This document shows positions 1 to 13,080 of a DNA stretch of 64,000 bases, one piece after another (the first letter of the stretch is position 1; each line of letters starts with the position of its first letter). Source of the stretch: Malurus cyaneus samueli (taxonomy: Eukaryota > Chordata > Aves > Passeriformes > Maluridae); NCBI GenBank assembly GCA_009741485.1, contig CM019218.1, positions 34,472,387 to 34,536,386 of the forward strand, in the 5' to 3' direction. The position numbers and the translations under genes are program-made. Below the pieces are notes generated by a model. It made no database searches, had not been told where the DNA came from, and was given only the letters and a program-made list of their open reading frames with translations.

Positions 1-830
1 GTTCGGCGCGGCGGCTCCCGGGCGGGGGTGCTGCCGGCCCGCTCTAGCAGCCGCCTCGGCTTCCCCCTCGAGGACATCCTTGGCCATCACCGGCGGCGGC
101 GGCGCGGCGGCGGGGGGGCTGCGGGACCCGAGCGGCGGAGCCCCCGCGGACCGCGCCCCGCGCCGTGGCCGTGCGGGGCGAGCCGCCCCCGCGCCCAGGG
201 CCGCCCTGCCGGGTGCTCCCGACTCCCTCCACCATCCCAGGCAGGCGGACAGGGAAGGAGGGAGGGAAGGAGGCGGCGGAGGGGAGGAGAGAAAGACGAG
301 GCGGAGTGGGGGTGCCCCTGCCGCTCTCGGCCCCTCCAGGTGGGCAGGCGACTGCCCGGCGGCTCCCGGCGCGCCTCTGCGGGCGTTTGGGAGCTGCGGG
401 GTGTGCCCCCTTCCGGGATACGACCTCGCAACCCCTATCCTTCCGGGGTACCCACTCTTGTGTCCTAATCGGGGTGAGCCTCTCTCCCCATCCCGGGTGC
501 GCCCCCGCCGCCAGCCACCCCCCTCTCAGCGCATCTTCACGCCTCCGCCGCCCGCAGCTCAGCCTCGGCCACTTCTCCCGCTTTTCCCCAGCGCCCGGAC
601 TTCGCCCGGGATGGCAGCACCAGCAGAACGGGCAAGAAGAGGAGAAGGAGGAAGGCTGCTCCGCGGAAGCGCTCCGTCACGGAGCACCCCGACGATGCCC
701 CACTCCCTCCCGGGTCGCTGGACCTGCGCACCGAGGGCAGAGGGCAGCGCTGCCGGGACGGAGCCCCGGGGCTGCCCCAGCACTCCGGCCCTGCTGCCCA
801 CTTTCATCTCCTTTTTCTCGGAGGAGTAGC
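1..830. promoter_or_regulatory. CpG island at left edge, possible divergent promoter
   Basis: The first 830 bases are very GC-rich and CpG-dense, with GGC and GGGA runs, and then drop abruptly to AT-rich DNA. This is typical of a vertebrate CpG-island promoter. Several long open frames cross it on both strands, but they are what GC-rich DNA gives by chance, and I recognise none of them. A minus-strand ATG near position 93 opens a frame that runs off the left edge, so a minus-strand first exon is possible. In mammals TYRO3 lies head-to-head with RPAP1 at a distance of about 10-15 kb. Removing the tandem array from this window leaves a comparable distance. Assignment to TYRO3 rests on gene order only. 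Confidence 0.45.
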
Positions 831-3800
831 TGGCAGAGGAAATGGAGGCACCTAGCTTCTCTGCCCCTTCCTACCCTCCTTGCGGCCTGAGCCTCTCCTT
901 TGGTTTCATCTGCCTCCTGCACAGCTCTTCCCCCACAGTTGCAGCCTCCTGCAAACTCCTTGCCCTGTCAATATTTCTTCCTCCTGCTTGCATCCTGTGC
1001 TCACGCATCCAGTCATGACTGGCTCTCCTGCTGATCAGGACTGGTGTACTGCACCATCTTACCTTGGCATGTTTGCTTCATGTTTCATTACATCCTTGTG
1101 AGGCTCATCTCATTTGATCCAATTCTCTCTGTGCCCTAGAGCAGCATATATTTTAAATCCTTCATAAAAATCTTGCAAACAGGCAAGTGAACACTCTTGA
1201 AGCATCAACTTTGACTTCAATATTTGTGCCTCAACTCCTGTCACAACATGCTCCCTGATTTTTCAGTCATGCTGCTCTGGAAAACGCCACTCCAGTTTCA
1301 AGGCACTTAGGCTGCATGAGAGATTGTCTAGAAGGACTGCAGAGCAGAGAAGGGAGCTTGGTGTGTGAATGCATAGAGCGAAAATCCCCAAACTTGGATT
1401 TTCTGTAAATGTTGAGTTCTGCTAAATCTGAATTTTAGGATATTCATTACATTTGGACAAGTGTTGGCTGATGCTGGATTGAGAAACCTACCCATTTTGG
1501 GGGGTGCAAGATATATTAATTAATTAATTAACAAACTTCCTTTGCCTCGCATTTCTGGCTTATACTGCAGTGCAGCTACTGCCACTGTAGCTACAGATAC
1601 ACGGTGCCTTGTCCTCCTGTGATTACATCTTCTTTTAGCAGAAATTGTTGGCAGAATTTTAGCAGAATTTGTTTGGCTGCATCCAATATATACTTGCAAA
1701 ATAGCCTGGCTTTTGCTTCTCTCAGATCGAGAGGAGCTGTGAGATGCACAGTGGAAGGGAATACAATGCAGGTTTATAAACCACATGAAAATGTACATTT
1801 AAAATATTCATTTTCCTTTCTCTAAGTGGTACAATGGGAAATCTTGGGAGTATAAGATAGCAGGTGGGCAGGGAGTGGGTCACATCTATGACACAGAAAG
1901 GAGCCAAAAGAATGCATAAAGAGTGCCTGTGACATACCACCAAGATGGATAGGGCAAGAGAGACATTAAAAGTGTTCTGTCTTGTCAGCTCATGTGTGTT
2001 GGTCTAGGTGGTTTTAGTGACCCTTAAATATGCTATGGAATGGATGCTGGGGCATGATGAGGTGTTGTGGCTAGAAGGGAAATGTGCCAAGCCAGAAAAC
2101 TGCACTGAGAAACTGGGGATAAATTTTGTATTTGTGCCAAATTTCTATTTGGAAGGAGTATTAAAAAGCTATAGTAAAGGCAACATGAAAGGAGATAAAA
2201 AATACAGGCTTCAGTGTATCACAAGGCAACTGTGAAGAAGCATCCCCATTCAATAAGGCAAAAGGGCTGACAGTTTTCTGATGTTGGGGCCCCGATTTGT
2301 AGACAGCAGGGAGAGGCTGTGCACCAAAAAGGTGCTTGGCAAGCCATGTTGCCCAGGAGTAAAAGCATCAAATTCAAAAGCTGAGTCAGACAAGGACAGT
2401 AAACAAAAACCTGGAAGAGCTCAGCCTGTCAGATTTGTCTGCCATCCCAGTCCAAATGGTTGCTTTTATTTATTAAATGCATCTAATACCCACTGGACTT
2501 CAGGGCTGCCTGAACAGCTTCATTAATTTATTTTCATTTCCACAGACACTCTGTTTTTGATGTTGGATAAACTGTGATTTATTTAATCTAAACCAATCCT
2601 GACTGTTGCTCGGCTTACAGCTGCCAGCAGTCCCAAGGACTGGCTAATTGGCCCTTCCACCTTTAAGAGATGAAGTTGTCTCTGAGGATATGTAGCCCCC
2701 CATTGAATTCGGGCTTCTGATCTGGAAGGCACACACATATACCTCTTCCCACCTGCTATACTGTCAGAATTCTGCTGGTACCTGAAGCCAAAACATGGGA
2801 AAAAAGTCTAGAGATGAAAGGGATCTGGAGAAGGGAAAATGAAGGTTACTATCCCTGAGATTTAAGCCTTGGAAATGTCATCTCTCACCAGGTGCCTTTA
2901 TTTCCACCTCTGTAGCTACAGATTCAAGGTATCAATCTCTGCTATCAAGGTCATCCTCAAAACTGAAGGAACAGGGAAAAAAAGGAAGCTTGAACTTCAG
3001 AGACTACCGCAAAATCTATGCAAAGAAGCTCACTTATTAATTTAAGAAATGCAGGGGATCAGTGTCACTGGTATGAGATGCCTGAAGGGGCTATTTTGGT
3101 TCTTTAGAAGCTTTATACTCTATTCCAACACAGATTAATTATGAATATTTATGTATATAGCACCAAAAACATGATAAGCAGTTTGTGGTCTGGCTTGCAA
3201 AATATGTATATCATATTGCAAAAATCAGCTTTCTCTTCTGGGCTTTGTGCCTGGTCATTCAATCTTTCTAAACAGCCAGCAAGGAACAGAGACAACATGC
3301 ATGTGTAGCTTTGCTGCCTCTATTCAAAGCAAGAGGAAACTGGTGCAGTCAGGAACTGCAGTTTGTGTCAGTTTAAGATCAGCACCCTGTCATTCAGAGC
3401 ATGCCACTGTAACAATGTTGATAATCCTTTCTCTGAGATCAGCTGGGCCATTGCACTTAGCAGGCAGAATTTTGCTCTGCTCTTTAGTGAGAGATGGCAT
3501 TTGGACTAAATTTGCAAAGATCTGGTACAATTTTTAAGATACACTTGGAAGCCTCGTGTTTGTCATTAAGATGAGACAACTATCAAGATCCTGAGCATTT
3601 CTGGCCATCAAAACCTACAGAGTACTTTATTGAAAGAGGAAAATTAAGCCTTCTGTTCTGGGGAGACTCCTACCAGGAAAATTGCAGTATGAGGACTTCA
3701 AATTACTTCTTTGCTGCTACAAAAACAGTATAAATTAATATGTGCTGTTAAGGAAGTGCCACATACTGCCCCAAAGCTGACAGTAATAGAAAGACTATTT

Positions 3801-6800
3801 CCAATACAGATGGTTTGTTAGTTGATTTATGCAAATAGGCATATGTGAAGAGAGAAGCTATTGCTAAATATAAAGTAAGTCTCACTGTCCTAAGACTTGT
3901 ATGTGCTGCCAAAGAACTATACAGAACTATCTGTAAGGAGCAAATACAGTGATCTCAACAGGCTTTCAATATTTTTTAATAAGTGCATGCCTAGTTAATA
4001 ATAAGCTCTGCCTTTTTAAATTACAAAATCAAACATCTATTGCATCTATTACAAGTGTCATATCACTGTATCTATTTATGAATCTGTGTAATCCAAAACA
4101 TGTCTATTATCTTTTGCAAAGCCTGCAAAGAGAGAACACTGGGTTGCTTCAATATTAACGCTTAGTGAAATATTTGTGAATCAAATTGTGAATATAGCAA
4201 AAGAGAATCTGTCTGGACCATTCACAAAATGAGCTTTGATATCCTTTTAGTAAGTAAAAAGCTGAAGGGAGACATCAATTATTTATTAGCACTTGGATTA
4301 CATCCTCCAGTGCTTGTAGCTTGCTGCCTTCTTGGAGGAAAAGAGGACAAAGGCGATACTGGCTCTTAGGCTGTAAAGTCTTTGCATGCTCTAATCTGTT
4401 GGTGCTGACAAAGGATGCCGTATTTTGAGGGGCATTTTGACAATGAGTGTGATGATCATAGCTCCAAGGATCACAGTGGGATGAACCACCAGCTTGTTAT
4501 TGTGTGATGCCTTTCCAATTAGCAGCATGAAATGAGCCACGTGGTATCGGTGCCACCCTGGCACAGGGACACCCATGCTGTTAACAGCAAGCTTGGTGTC
4601 CTGAGGGGCCTGAGTTTTACCAGCCCTTTTCTATACTTTACGCTTTTTGCTTTCCCCCTGTTCTCCTGTCTGTGCCCTGTCTCCTACCATCTCTTTCCTT
4701 GTGGCAGTGATGCCTATTCACAATCTTTAGATTTAGTAACATTGCTGCCACATTGTGCAGATATACCAGAATTTGCACTGACATTTGCTCTTTCCTTTCA
4801 GAATGAAATGTTCTCTCCTCTCATCGCTTTCTTTGGCTTGTGTCTTTCAAATTTGGCACCTGTCTCCTATTCCTCTTTCCCTTATCTTACTCCTTCTGAC
4901 ATGCTGTTTCCAATACCTGAACAATCACCATCCCCCACAACTGTTTCCCAGGTTTTTCAACCTCTAAGTCATGAGAAATCTTTCCTAGTTCTTTTCTTAT
5001 CACTGTCTCCAAGAGCTTCATCTTCCCTCACAGCATTCTCTTGAGTTTTTCCCGGGAAGTGCTTAGGAATAAGCAAAGGCTATTCCTCTTCCGTATTGAA
5101 GCAGAATCCAACATTTCTGTTTTTTTCTGCTTCACCACCTTCCACTGATGGAGACAAAACAGATACTCTCAATGTCAGGTAGGATAAGAAGGGCCATGGG
5201 CAACCTAAGGGATCTAGACGTGCCTCTGCCCTTCTCTGTGAACGGAAGTATTGTTTCCTGCAGGTGTTGACATTTCCTGTTCCAGGTGTGCTGAACAGAA
5301 CTGCACAAAACTGGGCAGATGTTCTGAGAGATGGCAGCAGCAAAAGATCATGTCTATGATAGTCCACCAGCATCCTCTGAGGCTGATGCTTGCTGCTCAT
5401 GTCATTCCAAGACTGTGCTGATGTATCCTGCTTTTCAATGGGACTCGGTAGCTCAGCCTAATGCTAGCCAAATTCTATCCACAAACTGCTTTGGAGTAAA
5501 TGAGGACAAAACGCTTCTTACAAATACTGTAAAGACATCTCAATATTAATGGGGTGCTATGGGCAATCATGAGGAATTTGAACCCTCAGATTCTTCATCC
5601 ACAGCACTGAGGGGCTTTGTAAATCAAAGGGAATATCAATGAAAGAATCTCTTTTCAGTAATTTGTTACCTTTAACAGGAAGGAGAGGTTCTCAGACACA
5701 GTGGCTGACCAGAGAATCAATCCTAGGCTAGGCAAATGACCAACAGCTCCAAGCACTGAAATATCCCACGTGTGGCTGGAAGATGAGGAAATATCTTTCA
5801 TCCATATCAGGAAATACATAACTATCATGGGGCTTGGTCAACTTCTTTCCCAAGTTGAACTCAGAAACCCAAATCTATCCACTGACCTCCACAGCTCCTG
5901 ACTTCTGATGCAAAACAGCCATCTGGTCAGTATTGTTCCAGAGCCAAGTCGATAATTTGGAGAGTTACCAACATTTTCCCGTGGGAAGAAAGCTGGGCAG
6001 TTGCTGCTGCTGTATGTCTCTGGGAGGCAGTCTGCCAGCACTCAAGGGCTGCTGTCCAGAGCCAAATAGACTTTTAAAAAGCAGGGCCCTCAGTGACAAA
6101 CCGTAATGGAAAGGTGCAACACATGCACCTGAGCAATCAATGCTTCCACACAGTGACACTGAACAAGCACTGGAGTGATCTCTGGCATTTCTCCTGTAAC
6201 TACTACTGAAGAAAAAAAGGCTTTTAAATGTTTTTAATGGTATTACTTGCTGCTAACAGGAGGAGGTTTCTCTGCACGTGAGCTTTACTCTGGTCACTGT
6301 CATCTTCTTTACTCCTGATTTAGGCAACTGTCGTGAGAGATCACAATAGCTAGAAATACCTCTAAAACAAATTTAGAAAAACCAACCTGCAACACTGAAG
6401 AGAACTTGTTTCCAGGCAAAAAATAAGCATGAGAGAGTACCCTAGAAAGACACCCACATGTCAGCCTGGTAAAAAAAGCTTGTACAGGTGTAGTTTGCTG
6501 CTGACATCACTTCCATCACCAAATACCACCAATGAGGGAACAGTTCTGTCCTGCTGCCATTCATACAACAAACCGCACAAGCACTGATCCTCTGGAAATA
6601 CAGGGTGCAAACTCCTATCCTGTGGAAGACTGGCAGAAAAATTTCTTCTATTTATATGGTGGCTACAGAATTTAAAAGTGATGGAGCACTGTGTATCAGA
6701 GCCATCTCTAGACATTAGATATCTCATGTGATACTCTCAATATCGTTTTGGTAGCTTCCTTAGAACACCTCTCTTCCAGGTGTCTCTTCCACTTTGCTGC

Positions 6801-7235
6801 GCTTTTTGTTTCTCATTAGGCTGCTTGTCTCTCCCTAGAATAAATCTGGGTGAAGTAGTGCACTGCCACGTGAGAAGCAGAAATGTGTGTCACTGGCACA
6901 CTCCTCTGGGAACCCAAAGCTTTTCACATCATTCCTAAGGAGATGGGAAACCTGCTCTGCCCTAATAAAGACTCATGCAAAAAAAAGTACTTAAGAAGAA
7001 GAGGCACAGGCACCCATCACAGCCCTTTACATTTCCAAAGATGAAGGTGAAAACCCAATTCTGTGTGACTGCAGTTAGTTCTGCCAGATCACTTAAATCA
7101 TCAGGACATCATGAACATCACTGTTGAAAACTCTTGGCAGATCTAGCTGCACCAGCACAGCTATTTAGAGTTGAGTACTTCAGGCTTGGGTCCACTGGCA
7201 GTAGGAACTGCTGCTGTGCGTGCGTCTGCATTGAA
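831..7235. other. Intergenic DNA, no gene recognised
   Basis: AT-rich non-coding sequence. It contains a short (TTAA)n run near 1,515-1,530 and pyrimidine-rich stretches (for example 4,600-5,040) that produce spurious open frames. I see no splice-bounded coding exon, RNA gene or recognisable repeat here. Confidence 0.6.
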
Positions 7236-7535
7236 TATCTGCAGAATCATTGAATGCTTTGGGCTGGAAGGGAGTCACTTCCATCCACCCTGCCACGGGC
7301 AGGGACACCTTCCACAAGACCAGGCTGCTCAAAGCCTCATCCAGCCTGGCCTTGAACACTTCCAGGGATGGGCATCCACATGTGTTTGGACAACATGTAC
7401 CAGCACCTCACCATTCTCATAGTGAGTAGTTTCTTCCCAATATCTAATCTAAACATATCCCCTGTCAGTTTAAAGCCATTTCCCCTTGTCCTATCACTAC
7501 CCACCCTCATAAAAATCCCTCCCTAAAGCAAGAGC
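7236..7535 (-). mobile_element. CR1 LINE 3' fragment, inverted
   Basis: The plus strand reads as the reverse complement of the 3' end of an avian CR1 retrotransposon. It starts with an AGAATCATTGAATG-like terminus, passes through the conserved stretch around 'GGGCAGGGACACCTTCCAC', then 'CAGCCTGGCCTTGAACAC', and ends in the 'CCCCTTGTCCTATCACTAC' segment. It is a 5'-truncated, decayed copy with no coding capacity. CR1 is the dominant LINE of birds and reptiles, so this supports an avian source. Confidence 0.88.
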
Positions 7536-9189
7536 ATTGCAGACACCATGCTCTCTGCTCCCAAGGTGTGACAGTTGAAGCCTGGGAGAGGTGAGCTTCC
7601 CATGGTACTCCTTTCAGTATATATGCTAACACAGATGCGTTTTGGATAAAGCATGTACACATCACTCTCATCTCACTCTCATCCTATTCAGGTGCAAAAG
7701 TATAAGGTTTTCCCCATGACACAACAGTAAATAACCTGAAAAGAAGAAAGGAACAAATTCTTAATGCCAAAAACCAGCCAGTTCTTCAGGAGATTTACCA
7801 TGGAGGGTAATCATCTGAGCATATCCAGGGCTTTAAACTGTCTCAAATTGCTTGAAATCTCAGGCTTAGGCACTTTGACAGGCTCCCTTTAAAATCTGTG
7901 ACAGTGGATTTGAATGCATTGACTACGTCTCTCAGATTTTGTCAGATAGATCCCACAGCAGCAGCCAAGGGAGATATTGTCCTCAGCCCAGAGAAGCTGG
8001 ATTTCAGAAATGTTGTTTTCCTCTCTGATAGCAGGGTCAGAGGGCATTGTCAGGCAGGGTCAGCTCAAGGCCATTTTCATTTAAGCCTTCTGTGAAGCAG
8101 TGACTGTAAATGACAACACGTTCATCATCTGTGCAAATACAGATTTTCACCTGCAACACACCTCAGAGGCAGTGTTTGAATGACCTGATGAGAAATACAT
8201 TTGCTTGACTGCCCATTCTAATTTCCACAGGAGTCTATTCTCTGGAGTCCCAGCTGCACAGTGACTACTTTTTAACTGGGTTTTATTTGGATATTGTAAT
8301 GAGGAAAGGAGAACCCAGTATGCTAGGGATACAATACATAGACTGAACAAGAAATAGCTGTATTTGCTGAAGAGGTGTATTATTTCAGGATATTTTCATC
8401 TAGTCTGATAAAAATAGCATTTCTATAGAAACAACTGATGAAACAAATAACAAAGAGGAAATCCCATGCTAAGTTAAAAGACAACATAATGCTCAGCAGA
8501 TGCATTACTAGTGATGAGTAAATACTCTGCTGTTTTGGATTTTTAAAATACACAAACCTTCCCTCTCATTTACATGGTTAAATAACTTCACATTGAGCAC
8601 AGTGATGTGTGCTTTTTATTGGTGAGCAAGTAGAGATTTGATTGAAAATACCCCTGCCTCACCTAGTCCCAGGGTTGCCCTTTACTCAGTACGGTGTTGC
8701 TGTCACAGAGTGCCAGGATTCCACCCCAAAAGTATCAGAGCTGCAGACAAAGTCACTCAAGGCCCGATCTTTAAGGATATTCAGAAACACACACAGTCTC
8801 TATTTACTTTCATGTTCTTCCACCAGCAAGAAAACAGCTATGGGCTGATCACAGTCCAGTTTTGCTCTCATGTGTCCACATTTCTTTAAGAACATGTGCA
8901 ATCTCTTTACTACCAGAGAGCCACGATGTGCTGTGCGTGACACTGCTGTGTTTAAGCCCCTTCTCTGCTGGCTCGGGGCTCTCAGTCTTGCAGATGGATT
9001 CCTGCAGATGGTGTTGATGGGCAGTGCATCCACTGCTTTGAGGCAGGATGTTTTACTGCTCCTTCTGAGATCAATGCACAGTCCTTTGCAGAGTTACACC
9101 TTTTGCACAGGTGACAACTTATCACTGAGCCTTTTGTCCTACAAGACTCAACTATTTTTGACAAGGACTACAAAATAAATAGCTAGAGT
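7536..9189. other. Intergenic DNA, nothing recognised
   Basis: Non-coding AT-rich sequence between the CR1 fragment and the LTR-like element. Only short chance open frames are present. Confidence 0.5.
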
Positions 9190-9530
9190 GGACAGCCCAT
9201 AGACCAGGTCCATGAACAGTAACAATCACGTTATAACATGAGCTATAAATAACTGACCAAAGCTCCCACCCAAGCTGACCTAAGAGGGTGTGAAGATGAC
9301 CACATGGCAACAAAATCACTTGGTAACAAACAGCAAAACCATGAAAAGCAGGAAGACCCCAGACCCTAATATTGCTATTGGTCATGTGAGGAATGAGGAG
9401 TTTAGACCGTAAGGGTATAACTGTCCAAGGATTTCTTTGTTCGGGGTCCCTCTTTTGAGGCACCTAGCTCAAGGTACCAGATACAGTGACTGATCTGTGC
9501 CAATAAATCTATCTGATGGAGATAGGAGCC
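9190..9530 (+). mobile_element. LTR-like element, probable solo LTR
   Basis: The stretch has the order expected in a retroviral LTR: a U3-like region, a TATA-like GGGTATAACTG at about 9,414-9,424, a 'TTCGGGGTCCCTC' R-like block, then AATAAA at 9,502-9,507. I could not fix the TG...CA ends or a target-site duplication, so the borders are approximate. It lies about 0.4 kb before the tandem array and is not repeated inside it. Confidence 0.4.
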
Positions 9531-12500
9531 TAGGGACAAAAATTTCTTTAACAAAAGCTAACACAAAATTTATATCTTGGACCGATCCCTTCAGATTGTT
9601 TGTTTTCCATTCCTCAGCAGACCTGCGTACTGCCCACCACACTGTCCTGCAGCTGCTGTGTTCTCAACTTCAGTTTCTGTCTTCTGGGCAGAAAAACTAT
9701 CTGCTTCTACAGTCACATGCTTTTTAGACAACTTGTCTATATATTTATCATTTCTGCACCATAGATAATACTGTCACATTTGAAGATTTACCCTTTCTAA
9801 ACCCGCCAAGGCCACTGCCATATTGTCTTTGTTGTTCAGATCCCTTCCCTGTTATAATTTAGTGAAAAAGCATTCAGCTGTAGGCACTCCTGCTTCTCTC
9901 TCCTTGGGAAGACCAAAATCATATTTTAGAAAGTAATGTGAAACTGACTTGTGGCAAGTTGGAAGAAGGGGATGAAGGAGACACTCAGGTTTTGTGAGAA
10001 GACTGACAATCTCTTAAAATCTCATAAAATAGCTCTAGTTGAGTGAGGAATATTTGAGTTCGCTTTTAAAGACTCCAAGAGATGCACTGCTGGGAATTTC
10101 ATTGCTAGAATTGCTTAGCAAATCCATGCAAGCATGTTGGTACTTACAATTTTATAGATAAATATGAAGACACATAAGCATGATTTATTGATAGAGCATA
10201 AGCTATATATAGTGCCCTTAACTGTATTATTAAAACTGAAGGTAAATAATTAATGGAAGAAGAGAAATACATACAGCTCTGGCAGTTTTGATGGGAAGCA
10301 TTCCTGTCTTGCAGTAATTAAAATGGAATATATTCTGAGTATATTTTTATGTCTTAATGGCAGAAAAGATTATTTCCTCATTTCACCTGCCTGCTAAGAG
10401 GCATTGTGTGTGGCTGCAGAAGCTGTGCAGGCAGTGTGAGAGGAGTCAGGGAGGGAAAATGCTTATAGCTATAAGGCTGGAATGCCATCACACTCAGGGT
10501 GGGATTGCTGCCCATGTGTTGACCAGTTCTGTGGTTGACCCTCAGGGTAGTTTCAGATGAGATGTAACTCAAATAATATGTGTTACTTCTGCCAAGTTCA
10601 CTGCTGACCATTCCTGTGACAAACATTACAGAAAGGCACAGGCTGGATTCAGCAGCAAACAGGAGACAAAGTTAATATTTTTAGGATTAGAATCAGAGGA
10701 CTACTCAAGCAAAGCAAAATTCAGCTGGCAGTTGGTTATGTCGCCATAGAGACCTCTCTTGGGATTGAGAGGAAAAGATGGGGGACCACCCCAAAGAACT
10801 CAGAGCAGTCCCTTTCACGACTCAGGCCATCTTGCTTAGTGAATTGACTCAGTTAAAGACAGGTAGGAGCACCTGTAGGGTATTTTTTTTACTGGATGAG
10901 GAGTCATTTATTGACACCATTTCCATGCTAACAACATGAGTAAGATGAAAGTGACCTATGACCTTACACCCAGTTGCTAAATTGCCTGGAGTCAGAACCA
11001 GCAGTGGTTATCAGACAGTCTAAGCAGCCCAAACACTTCACCTGAACACCTTCCAATGCAACCACTACCACAGCTCCCCACCTTACTGTCCAGGTGGAGA
11101 ACTGAACTGTATTCATGGGGGCTATGGGAAACCATTCACAAGTTCAGCCCCAGGAAAGCCTCAAATGGGAGAGAGAGGGCTTCTACTGCCACCACTACAT
11201 GTGCCACACCCTTTTGCAAAGGCAGGGGTGCTCTCATGTCCACTCTGAAGATGAGAAATGCAAAAACTCAAACCTTGGTTTCTCATTTTGCTTCCATCAG
11301 AGGCACAATCTGTTGATTTCAATATATTTTGGAGCAGCACTTCATGACCTTCACTGCCTCAAAAGCAATGATACACAAAAGGTAAAAAGATGCCAAAGGA
11401 CACATTATAATTCCCATTTCATTCTGCCACACCTGTGTAGCAACAGAGTCCTGGAGCATGCTGGGTGGTTCCACAGGAAAAATATGAAAAGTTGCTGCTC
11501 TTGAATTTTAACTGCAAGAAACCTGCACAATTATTTCAAAGTATTTCTTGCATCCCAAAACAGCATAAATTGGGAACAATATTAAGTGGCAGATGGTGGT
11601 GGTAGGGTAGCAGTTATTTCAGTGAAATTGAGAATTTGACACCATATTTCTCAGCAGCCACTGCTATGCCTGAACTAGGTTTGACTTTAATATGATTCCA
11701 TTTGCTTCAGGGAGTGCAAAGCAGTGCTCCACCAGCTGATGAACTGCAGTCTGGCAGAGCAGCATTGGAGAAGCACTCCGAACACTCTTGAGGCCCCCTT
11801 TGCGAATTTTCAAATGCAATTAAGTGCAGATCTATTTATAACTCCTGCTAGGGGCACCTATAAGCACCAGATGTAACAGCAGTAACTGCTCAAACACCTT
11901 TGTCAGATTCATGTCTGATCATAACGTTAGAATCATGGTCATTCTTGGTTATGTAGTAAGCCTAATGGGGCATTTTCAAGTTATTCCTACTTCAAGGAGT
12001 GCTCAATGACCTAAAATAGTGCAGTTGTCAACTCTACCATGTCAGGAACATGGCTGCTCATTAGAAGACACAAAGCAGAGGAAAATGTTTACCACTCAGT
12101 ATTTAAATACTGAAATTTTCATTTCAATTTGTATGAATTAATCACAGCCCTGTTTCCCTGACAATGTATGTAAGGCTGTCCTGCTGAGAAGATGTAGGAG
12201 TATCTTCATTTCTATAGATATAAGGGCTTTCAAAAACCATAATGGACAAAACTTTTTCCTGTAATTTTTAGTATAATTTTCTGAAGTAATAAAACCCCCC
12301 AGTATTTCATTTCTTATGACATCAGGGCCTTGTGGTGAGTCCTTCCCAAACACTGAGCCCACTGCTCCAGTCCAAGCCCCAGTGAGGATCTGTGCCTGTT
12401 CCATGCTCAGAGAATTCATCTTCCAGGTAAAAAGGCTGAAACTTGACCAAGCACTAAAATCAATAACGGCATTAAAATCAAAACTCCTGCAACTCTGTCA

Positions 12501-12749
12501 GCTCCCCCATGGTTTCTAATAAAGCTTGGGACGTATCACAAGCGAGCAATCAGACATGAATAATGAATTACAACCATGCTCATAGAGCTTTACATATTCA
12601 CTGTCTCAGCACCGCTCAGGTCTCGGCACGGCAACACCCTACGATAATGACAAGGCACAGCTCCCCCGTTTAGATCAATGCATTTCTGTATGCGCAGACA
12701 TTCGCTGTGGGATACAGGTGGGCTGGGTTTGGACCCAAGGAAAACGCCC

Positions 12750-13080
12750 CGGGGAAGCCGCCTTGGGCCGCACAAACCCAGCGCCAACTCACAGCCGCGG
12801 CTCCGCGGCGGGACCTCCCTCCAGGAGCCCCGGGCCGGGCGGAAGCAGCGGGCAGCCGTAACCACAGTGTCGGGAAACAGGGCCGTGATTAACGCGTCAA
12901 AAAGCGAAATGAAGATTGAGTTAATAAACTGAACTCCCCGGCGGGCATCGAGGCCGCGCTCCCCGCGGAAGTGACGGCGGCGGGCGGAAGTGCCGTCGGG
13001 CAGGGCGGAGGTGCGCGGGGAGCGGCCGTGCCGCGCAGGTGAGTGGCGGCCCGAGCTGCCCGGAGCAGCGGCCCAGGGTG
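12750..13080 (+). promoter_or_regulatory. Duplicated RPAP1-type CpG promoter and exon 1, unit 1
   Basis: A GC-rich island carries a composite ETS/CRE-like motif GGAAGTGACGG at 12,967-12,977 and a second GGAAGTG at 12,985-12,991. It then has an exon-1-like end, CCGCGCAG, followed by a perfect donor GTGAGT at 13,039. The sequence is homologous to, but clearly diverged from, the promoter and exon 1 in front of RPAP1 (37,176-37,227). The next acceptor of good quality before an open frame is the one ahead of env at 16,291-16,292, which would leave a 3.25 kb intron. Whether it is active is unknown. Confidence 0.7.

Noticed and set aside
80..829. Long open frames in the GC-rich left edge (for example 249 codons)
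   Set aside because: Low-complexity Gly/Pro/Arg/Ser composition, overlapping open frames on both strands and no recognised domain; expected by chance in a CpG island.
4532..5044. 170-codon plus-strand open frame
   Set aside because: Ser/Leu/Phe/Pro-rich product of a pyrimidine-rich stretch, with no domain or splice context.
7171..7422. 83-codon frame overlapping the CR1 fragment
   Set aside because: Antisense of the CR1 3' end; a repeat artefact.
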